Below, piece by piece: positions 5,992 through 10,309 of a DNA stretch of 10,309 nucleotides; position 1 is the stretch's first letter, and each line of letters opens with the position of its first letter. Location: positions 1-10,309 of the forward strand of contig URWL01000040.1 in NCBI GenBank assembly GCA_900551465.1, written 5' to 3'. The stretch comes from an uncultured Blautia sp. GTDB taxonomy: Bacteria; Bacillota; Clostridia; Lachnospirales; Lachnospiraceae. A model generated the notes under the pieces. The model did no database searches. It was not told the origin of the DNA and was given only the letters and a program-made list of their open reading frames with translations. Made by a program: the position numbers and the translations under genes.

Positions 5992-7170
5992 TTAATTCTT
6001 TTTCTTTTTCGTTGTTACATCAAGTACAACAGCGCCAAGAAGTACGGCACCTTTTACTACTTTCTGAAGGTCTGTAGACATACCGCACATGGACATACCA
6101 TTGTTCAGTACACCCATTACAAGAGCACCTACAACAGCACCGATAACAGTACCTACACCACCGGATGCAGCCGCACCGCCGATATAACAGGATGCGATGG
6201 CATCCATTTCAATTCCATCACCCATTTTCGGGTTGGCTCCACCCTGACGAGCGGATAACACAATACCTGCAAGAGCTGCAAGAACGCCCATATTTACATA
6301 TACCCAGAAGAATACATGCTTTGTATTGATACCAGACAGTCTTGCTGCTTTGGCATTGCCGCCCATTGCATAAATCTGACGTCCGGCAACCGTTTTGCTT
6401 GTGATGAAATGATAAACAGCCACTACTAATCCAAGTACGATCAGCTGAATCGGAATACCATTGTACTGGCCAAGCTTGATAAAGAAGAACCATACGATCA
6501 AAAGGATAACAATATCTTTTACAGCCATCTGCCACGGAACAATATTTGCAAATCCATATTTGTTATTTGTTTTGATAGTATTCAGTTCAGAAAGGATAAT
6601 ACCCACTGTCACAACAACTGCTACTGCCACACATACAAGGTCAAGAGTCCCTCCTGCAAAGTCCACCTTGATAGTAGGAAGGAATCCGGTTCCGATAAAT
6701 GCATAATTCTGAGGAAGAGGTCCTACTGTCAGAGATTTCAGTAAAGTATATGTAAGACCACGTCCCATAAGCATGGTAGCCAGAGTTACTACAAATGGCG
6801 GAATATCCAGGTAGGCAATAAAGAATCCGGAAAAGATACCAACTGCAAGTCCGATTCCGATAGCAACCAGCCATGCAAGAGCAACCGGTACATTCTGCTC
6901 AACTACAAGCTTTGCCGCACATGCAGCACCAAGAGCTACAACAGAACCGACACCCAGATCGATATATCCGGTCAGTACGCAGAGCAGCATACCTGTTGCA
7001 AGGATAATGATATAACCATTCTGCATGATCAGGTTATTGATATTTGTAGGCGTTGCATTGGATCCGCCTGTAAGCACATAGAAAATAGCGAAGATAACAA
7101 CAAGCGCTACGATCATTCCAAGGGACTTTAAGTCCAGATTCACATATTTTTTCTTAGTATCTGTTCCCAT
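5992..7170 (-). CDS. Sugar ABC transporter permease (GguB/MmsB type)
   Basis: A 392-residue, very hydrophobic permease of the ribose/xylose/arabinose-type ABC family (BPD_transp_2). The first membrane helix is about residues 17-34, and helices continue to about 385; the region 214-257 with two long helices makes it longer than RbsC-type permeases (about 320) and like XylH/GguB (about 390-400). Family features are TGYIDLGVGSVVAL (67-80), IPPFVVTLATMLMGRGLTY (123-141) and the cytoplasmic ATPase-contact loop GRQIYAMGGNAKAARLSGI (263-281). It would form the membrane channel, probably as a homodimer, with the upstream ATPase and ChvE-like binding protein. Its start overlaps the ATPase stop as TAATG with AAAGGAG upstream, indicating coupled translation. 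Substrate is inferred as L-arabinose from araR and araA in the same operon; homologues carry several monosaccharides. Confidence 0.93.
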   Translation of the reverse strand: MGTDTKKKYVNLDLKSLGMIVALVVIFAIFYVLTGGSNATPTNINNLIMQNGYIIILATGMLLCVLTGYIDLGVGSVVALGAACAAKLVVEQNVPVALAWLVAIGIGLAVGIFSGFFIAYLDIPPFVVTLATMLMGRGLTYTLLKSLTVGPLPQNYAFIGTGFLPTIKVDFAGGTLDLVCVAVAVVVTVGIILSELNTIKTNNKYGFANIVPWQMAVKDIVILLIVWFFFIKLGQYNGIPIQLIVLGLVVAVYHFITSKTVAGRQIYAMGGNAKAARLSGINTKHVFFWVYVNMGVLAALAGIVLSARQGGANPKMGDGIEMDAIASCYIGGAAASGGVGTVIGAVVGALVMGVLNNGMSMCGMSTDLQKVVKGAVLLGAVVLDVTTKKKKN

Positions 7171-8723
7171 TACTCTTCTCCTTTCGCATTACTGTCCATA
7201 ATGCACTTCATGATACTTTCCTGACTCAGTTCTTCGTGGCTGAGTTCTCCTGCAATACGGCCTTCATTGATGATGTACGCACGGTCGCAGGTACCGATGA
7301 TCTCCTGCATCTCGGAAGAGATGACGATCACTGCTTTTCCTGCCCGGGCCATATCATTGATGGCACAGTAGATCTCATATTTTGCACCGACGTCAATGCC
7401 TCGTGTAGGCTCATCCAGGATCAGTACATCCGGCTGAGTCATCATCCACTTGGCAAGTACCACCTTCTGCTGATTACCTCCGGAAAGAGCGCCAACAGTC
7501 TGGTGGATGGATGTAGCTTTTACATTGATCTTCTTCTTGTATTCCTCTGCCTCAATGTTTTCTTTTCTCTCATCAACAACCACACCATTTGAATAATAAT
7601 TGCGCAGTGCAGCCATTGTCATATTTGTCTTGATATCATTGATCAGCACCAGACCATATGTTTTACGGTCTTCTGACGTATATGCGATCTTATTATTAAT
7701 GGCATCCTTAACGGTCTTTGTGCTGACCTTTTTGCCGTGCATATAAACCTCGCCGGAAATCTTCTGTCCATAGGAATGGCCAAAAAGACTCATGGCAAAT
7801 TCTGTACGTCCGGCTCCCATCAGTCCTGCAAGTCCTACTACCTCTCCTGCCCGAACCTTGATGTTGATATTTTTCAGGATCTGCATTTCTGCAATTTCCG
7901 GGTGATATGCGTTCCAGTTTTTAACTTCCAGCACCACATCACCAATCGGACAGTTATCGCGAACCGGATAGCGGTTGTTCATTTCACGTCCTACCATACC
8001 TTTGATAATACGGTCCTCTGTCCATTCATCCACACCTTTTTTCAGTGTTTCGATAGTCTTTCCGTCACGGATAATCGTAATGGCATCTGCTACATAACTG
8101 ATCTCATTCAGCTTATGGGAAATAATGATACAGGTAACGCCTTTCTTTTTCAGCTCCAGCATAATTTCCAGAAGCTGCGCAGACTCCTCGTCATTAAGAG
8201 CCGCTGTAGGCTCATCCAGGATCAGAAGATCTACGTTCTTTGCCATTGCTTTTGCAATCTCGATCAGCTGCTGTTTTCCTACTCCAAGTGTATTTACAGG
8301 AGCATTTAAGTTTTCATTTTCAAGGCCTACATGAGCCAGGGCTTCTTTTGCCTCTCCTCTTGTCTTGGTCCAGTCAATGACACCTTTCATGGAAACACGT
8401 TCGTTGCCCATGAAAACATTTTCTGCAATTGACAGATAGGGGCTTAATGCCAGTTCCTGGTGAATGATAACAATACCCTTGTTTTCACTGTCCTTGATCT
8501 TATGGAACTTACAGGTCTCACCTTTATAGATAATGTCTCCCTCGTATGAACCATAAGGATACACACCGGAAAGTACATTCATCAGAGTTGACTTGCCTGC
8601 TCCGTTCTCACCGCACAATGCATGGATCTCACCCTTCTTCACCTGAAGGTTTACATCATCCAGAGCCTTTACGCCGGAAAATGCCTTTGTTATGTGCTTC
8701 ATTTCCAAAATAACTTCAGACAT
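7170..8723 (-). CDS. Sugar ABC transporter ATP-binding protein, two ATPase domains (GguA/MmsA type)
   Basis: A 517-residue tandem ABC ATPase. Domain 1: Walker A GENGAGKST (38-46), Q-loop Gln89, signature LGVGKQQ (146-152, degenerate versus LSGGQ), Walker B LLILDEP (166-172), switch His203. Domain 2: degenerate Walker A GLMGAGRTE (300-308, Lys replaced by Arg), canonical signature LSGGNQQ (413-419), Walker B VLILDEP (433-439), and Ser469-Ser470 in place of the switch His. This split of intact and degenerate motifs is normal for RbsA/MglA/XylG-type proteins, where one composite site does most ATP hydrolysis. It powers sugar import from the cytoplasmic face of the membrane. The ATG is preceded by AAGGAGAGAGGGAGAGG. 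It follows the binding-protein gene after an 89-base spacer holding a GC-rich hairpin and overlaps the permease gene by one base. Confidence 0.95.
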   Translation of the reverse strand: MSEVILEMKHITKAFSGVKALDDVNLQVKKGEIHALCGENGAGKSTLMNVLSGVYPYGSYEGDIIYKGETCKFHKIKDSENKGIVIIHQELALSPYLSIAENVFMGNERVSMKGVIDWTKTRGEAKEALAHVGLENENLNAPVNTLGVGKQQLIEIAKAMAKNVDLLILDEPTAALNDEESAQLLEIMLELKKKGVTCIIISHKLNEISYVADAITIIRDGKTIETLKKGVDEWTEDRIIKGMVGREMNNRYPVRDNCPIGDVVLEVKNWNAYHPEIAEMQILKNINIKVRAGEVVGLAGLMGAGRTEFAMSLFGHSYGQKISGEVYMHGKKVSTKTVKDAINNKIAYTSEDRKTYGLVLINDIKTNMTMAALRNYYSNGVVVDERKENIEAEEYKKKINVKATSIHQTVGALSGGNQQKVVLAKWMMTQPDVLILDEPTRGIDVGAKYEIYCAINDMARAGKAVIVISSEMQEIIGTCDRAYIINEGRIAGELSHEELSQESIMKCIMDSNAKGEE

Positions 8724-8752
8724 GCCTCTCCCTCTCTCCTTTTCTTTTATTC

Positions 8753-8784
8753 TAAAACAAGGGCGGCGGATTCTCCCGCCGCCC
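8753..8784 (-). terminator. GC-only hairpin between binding-protein and ATPase genes (attenuator or mRNA stabiliser)
   Basis: A perfect 9-bp stem of G and C only (GGGCGGCGG at 8761-8769, CCGCCGCCC at 8776-8784) with a 6-nt loop, followed on the minus strand by TTGTTTTA (8753-8760). It begins 28 bases after the binding-protein stop codon. It has the form of an intrinsic terminator with a broken U tract, so partial termination is likely, and the stem would also protect the upstream mRNA from 3' exonucleases. Either way the binding protein would be made in excess over ATPase and permease, as is usual for ABC importers. Confidence 0.75.
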
Positions 8785-8812
8785 CTAAAAATCGCGCATT
8801 CAATTAGTTTTA

Positions 8813-9898
8813 TTATTTAAGCTGATCCTCTGTGTAGTATCCGCCGTCGATCAGAAGTTCCTTATAGTTAGACTGATCTACTGCAACCGGCTCACACATA
8901 TATGTAGGAACAACCATTTTGCCGTTGTCATACTGCTCTGTATCGTTGATCTCCGGCTCTTCGCCCTTAAGAACTGCATCTACCATAGTAACAGCTTTCT
9001 CAGCAAGAAGACGTGTATCTTTGTAGATAGACATTGTCTGAGTTCCGTCGATGATGTTCTTTGTAGCCATAACCTCAGCGTCCTGACCTGTGATCATCGG
9101 CCAGTTTTCTGTTGTGTATCCGGCACCAAGAAGAGCTGCTTTGATTCCGTATGCAAATCCGTCAAATGCGGAGCATGCGATATCAAGATCTTCATCTGCA
9201 TAGTTTGCTGTCAGGATGTTCTCACAGTTAGCCTGAGCTGTTTCCTGAGACCATCTGAGGATACAGGTGTCTTCAAAAGAAGTTCTTCCTGATTTACATA
9301 CCAGAGTTCCGTCATCCAGATACTCCTGAAGTACTTCCATAATACCATTGTACAGGAAAAGTGCGTTGTTATCATCCGGAGATCCCATAAAGAACTCGAT
9401 GGTATAGGATTCACCAGCCTCACGAGCTGCATCAAGATCTTTGTTCTCTTTGATGTAGTTACCGATAACAGTACCAACACCCTTGTTATCAAAAGTTGCA
9501 TAGTAAGAAACAGCATCTGTGTCCATCAGAAGACGGTCATAAGCGATGATCGGGATGCCTGCTTCCTTAGCCTGTGCCTCAGCATTTACAAGTACGCCTG
9601 AGTCGATTGCTGCAATAACCAGACAGTCAACACCTTTTCCTACATAGTTCTCAAGCTGAGAAACCTGCATTGCGGTATCATCTTCTGCATACTGAAGCTC
9701 TACTTTGTAGCCTTTTTCTTCCAGCTGTGCTTTCATGTTGGCACCATCGTTGATCCATCTCTCTGATGACTGAGTCGGCATCAGAATACCAACAGTCTTC
9801 TGCTCTTCTTCCTCTGCAAATACAGTTGCTGTGGAAGCTACGCCCATAGAGCATACCATTGTAGCTGCAAGTACTGTGCTAAGTAATTTCTTGTTCAT
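8813..9898 (-). CDS. chvE: ChvE-like monosaccharide-binding protein of ABC transporter
   Basis: A 361-residue extracytoplasmic sugar-binding protein. Similarity to the ChvE family of multiple-monosaccharide binding proteins is strong: VGILMPTQSSERWINDG (36-52), ELQYAEDDTAMQVSQLENYV (67-86), LVIAAIDSGVL (93-103), IIAYDRLLMDTDAVSYYATFDN (117-138) and ITGQDAEVMATKNIIDGTQTMSIYKD (269-294). The N-terminus is a signal peptide (MNKKLLSTVLAATMVCSMGV...) with a probable signal peptidase I site after VFA28 before an acidic EEEE. Unlike most Gram-positive binding proteins there is no good lipobox: the only Cys (16) is preceded by T-M-V. The ATG has a strong GGGAGG ribosome binding site. It is the first gene of the operon and hands sugar, presumably L-arabinose, to the downstream ATPase/permease pair. 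Confidence 0.93.
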   Translation of the reverse strand: MNKKLLSTVLAATMVCSMGVASTATVFAEEEEQKTVGILMPTQSSERWINDGANMKAQLEEKGYKVELQYAEDDTAMQVSQLENYVGKGVDCLVIAAIDSGVLVNAEAQAKEAGIPIIAYDRLLMDTDAVSYYATFDNKGVGTVIGNYIKENKDLDAAREAGESYTIEFFMGSPDDNNALFLYNGIMEVLQEYLDDGTLVCKSGRTSFEDTCILRWSQETAQANCENILTANYADEDLDIACSAFDGFAYGIKAALLGAGYTTENWPMITGQDAEVMATKNIIDGTQTMSIYKDTRLLAEKAVTMVDAVLKGEEPEINDTEQYDNGKMVVPTYMCEPVAVDQSNYKELLIDGGYYTEDQLK

Positions 9899-9923
9899 TT
9901 TGTTTCCTCCCTTTAAATGATTT

Positions 9924-9944
9924 CATGTACAAGTTATGTACATG
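9924..9944. promoter_or_regulatory. Candidate AraR operator 1, in the leader
   Basis: Perfect inverted repeat CATGTACA-N5-TGTACATG (8-bp arms, 21 bp in all) located 26-46 bases upstream of the binding-protein start codon and about 90 bases downstream of the predicted transcription start. GTAC-cored palindromes of this kind are typical of AraR operators in Firmicutes. A repressor here could block elongation or form a loop with the upstream sites. Confidence 0.65.
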
Positions 9945-9958
9945 TTGGTTTTTTCTCA

Positions 9959-10017
9959 CGATAAAACATGCACAATGCTTTGGTTTGTTTTTTGTGCATT
10001 TTGCACGTTATGTATCG
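9959..10017 (-). promoter_or_regulatory. Structured mRNA leader with two alternative hairpins
   Basis: In the minus-strand transcript, hairpin A is GTGCA-AAA-TGCAC (9994-10006). Hairpin B pairs ATGCACAA (9992-9999) with TTGTGCAT (9968-9975), extends three A-U pairs past a bulged G, and may be closed by an outer CGATA/TATCG stem (10013-10017 with 9959-9963). A and B share the ATGCAC segment, so they cannot form together. Hairpin B is followed by GTTTTAT, a weak terminator-like tail. I do not recognise a known riboswitch class. Confidence 0.4.
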
Positions 10018-10032
10018 TGTATCACCTTTAAC

Positions 10033-10049
10033 TGTAAGCACATTGTACA
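10033..10049. promoter_or_regulatory. Degenerate AraR-like site over the -10 box and start point
   Basis: TGTACA (10044-10049) and TGTAAG (10033-10038) with a 5-base spacer keep the same geometry as operator 1 (two GTAC-like cores 11 bases apart), with one half imperfect. The intact half overlaps the -10 element TACAAT, so occupancy would interfere with promoter melting. This is a weaker call than operators 1-3. Confidence 0.35.
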
Positions 10050-10070
10050 CCTGTATTTCATTTGTGTCAA
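10042..10070 (-). promoter_or_regulatory. Sigma-A promoter of the arabinose operon
   Basis: On the minus strand TTGACA (10065-10070, perfect) is followed by exactly 17 bases and TACAAT (10042-10047, one mismatch). The predicted start point is near 10035, giving a leader of about 137 nt. The A/T-rich stretch immediately upstream (10071-10108) could act as an UP element. Confidence 0.85.
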
Positions 10071-10122
10071 GAGGATATTCTATTTTTTTAAACATTTTAA
10101 CGGAAAATTGTATTTAAGTTGT

Positions 10123-10139
10123 ATGTACTATTGGTACAT
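10123..10139. promoter_or_regulatory. Candidate AraR operator 2, upstream of the promoter
   Basis: Inverted repeat ATGTAC-N5-GTACAT (17 bp). The left side belongs to the 10-mer TTGTATGTAC (10119-10128), which is repeated exactly at 10154-10163 in operator 3. It lies about 53 bases upstream of the -35 box and about 197 bases from operator 1. Confidence 0.55.
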
Positions 10140-10153
10140 TTGTTCCATTCAGC

Positions 10154-10174
10154 TTGTATGTACATATCATACAA
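10154..10174. promoter_or_regulatory. Candidate AraR operator 3, upstream of the promoter
   Basis: Perfect inverted repeat TTGTATG-N7-CATACAA (21 bp), centred about 33 bases, close to three helical turns, from operator 2, so both could be bound on the same face of the DNA. A further half-site TTGTACA follows at 10176-10182. Confidence 0.55.
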
Positions 10175-10183
10175 CTTGTACAT

Positions 10184-10309
10184 TATTACCCCGTAACAAT
10201 GGCTTATCCGGCGAAAAAAACAGAAAAACAAAAGAAAAGTATCCTGAATTTTCAATAATAGACAGATGCCAAATCCATCCATCTGTGATATGATGAACAT
10301 TAGATGTCA
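10184..10309. other. Non-coding edge region with A-tracts and a small inverted repeat
   Basis: No gene is supported here. A-tracts at 10214-10220, 10224-10228 and 10235-10238 are spaced at roughly 9-10 bases, a pattern linked with intrinsic DNA bending, and lie upstream of the operator cluster. A perfect 7-bp inverted repeat ACAGATG/CATCTGT (10262-10268 and 10280-10286, 11-nt loop) has no T tract on either side, so it is not an obvious terminator. The short minus-strand frame here has no ribosome binding site and runs through the operators. Confidence 0.4.

Noticed and set aside
10011..10024. TGTATCGTGTATCA as a cre site or palindrome
   Set aside because: The CG is one base off the cre position and the sequence is a direct repeat of TGTATC, not an inverted one.
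10094..10108. ATTTT-AACGG-AAAAT repeat as a CcpA catabolite-repression site
   Set aside because: Palindromic around a CG but it does not match the cre consensus (TGWAANCGNTNWCA); kept only as AT-rich upstream sequence.
10097..10300. Short minus-strand open frame upstream of the binding-protein gene
   Set aside because: No ribosome binding site, Phe/Ile/Tyr-rich low-complexity product, and it runs through the candidate AraR operators.

Overview
The window looks like a chromosomal segment of a spore-forming anaerobic Firmicute, most likely a gut Lachnospiraceae (Blautia/Ruminococcus/Coprococcus-like). This is inferred from an alpha/beta-type spore protein, AAGGAG-type ribosome binding sites, AT-rich spacers, a GntR/LacI-hybrid AraR and a PadR-HAAS-DUF4097-PspC cluster. 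Every gene I can support lies on the minus strand, so the window is read from right to left.

Right part (10309 to about 3270) is an L-arabinose uptake and isomerisation operon. A 411-base regulatory region has a near-consensus sigma-A promoter (TTGACA-N17-TACAAT), several GTAC-cored inverted repeats that are good candidates for AraR operators, and a leader of about 137 nt that can form two mutually exclusive hairpins. The gene order is: ChvE-like sugar-binding protein; a 9-bp GC-only hairpin; double-domain ABC ATPase (GguA/MmsA type); permease (GguB/MmsB type); AraR repressor; L-arabinose isomerase AraA; rho-independent terminator. The probable circuit is: AraR blocks the promoter, arabinose releases it, the transporter brings in the sugar, and AraA converts it to L-ribulose. 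Ribulokinase (araB) and ribulose-5-phosphate epimerase (araD) are not in the window, so the next steps must be encoded elsewhere.

Middle part (3240 to about 1035) is a tightly overlapping four-gene operon: PadR repressor, HAAS/DUF1700 membrane protein, exported DUF4097 beta-repeat protein with an unusual Trp/Asp linker, and a minimal PspC-domain membrane protein. Its promoter carries an inverted repeat overlapping the -10 box, a likely PadR autoregulatory operator. By content it is an envelope-homeostasis module whose signal and output are not established.

Left part (about 953 to 1): a small acid-soluble spore protein gene with its own terminator, then the N-terminal 181 residues of a nitroreductase-family flavoprotein that runs off the left edge.

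Most of the window is ordinary metabolism and housekeeping. The parts most worth a second look are the operator array and leader of the arabinose operon, the hairpin after the binding-protein gene, the apparent absence of a lipobox on that binding protein, and the cysteine/GxG and Trp/Asp features of the DUF4097 protein.
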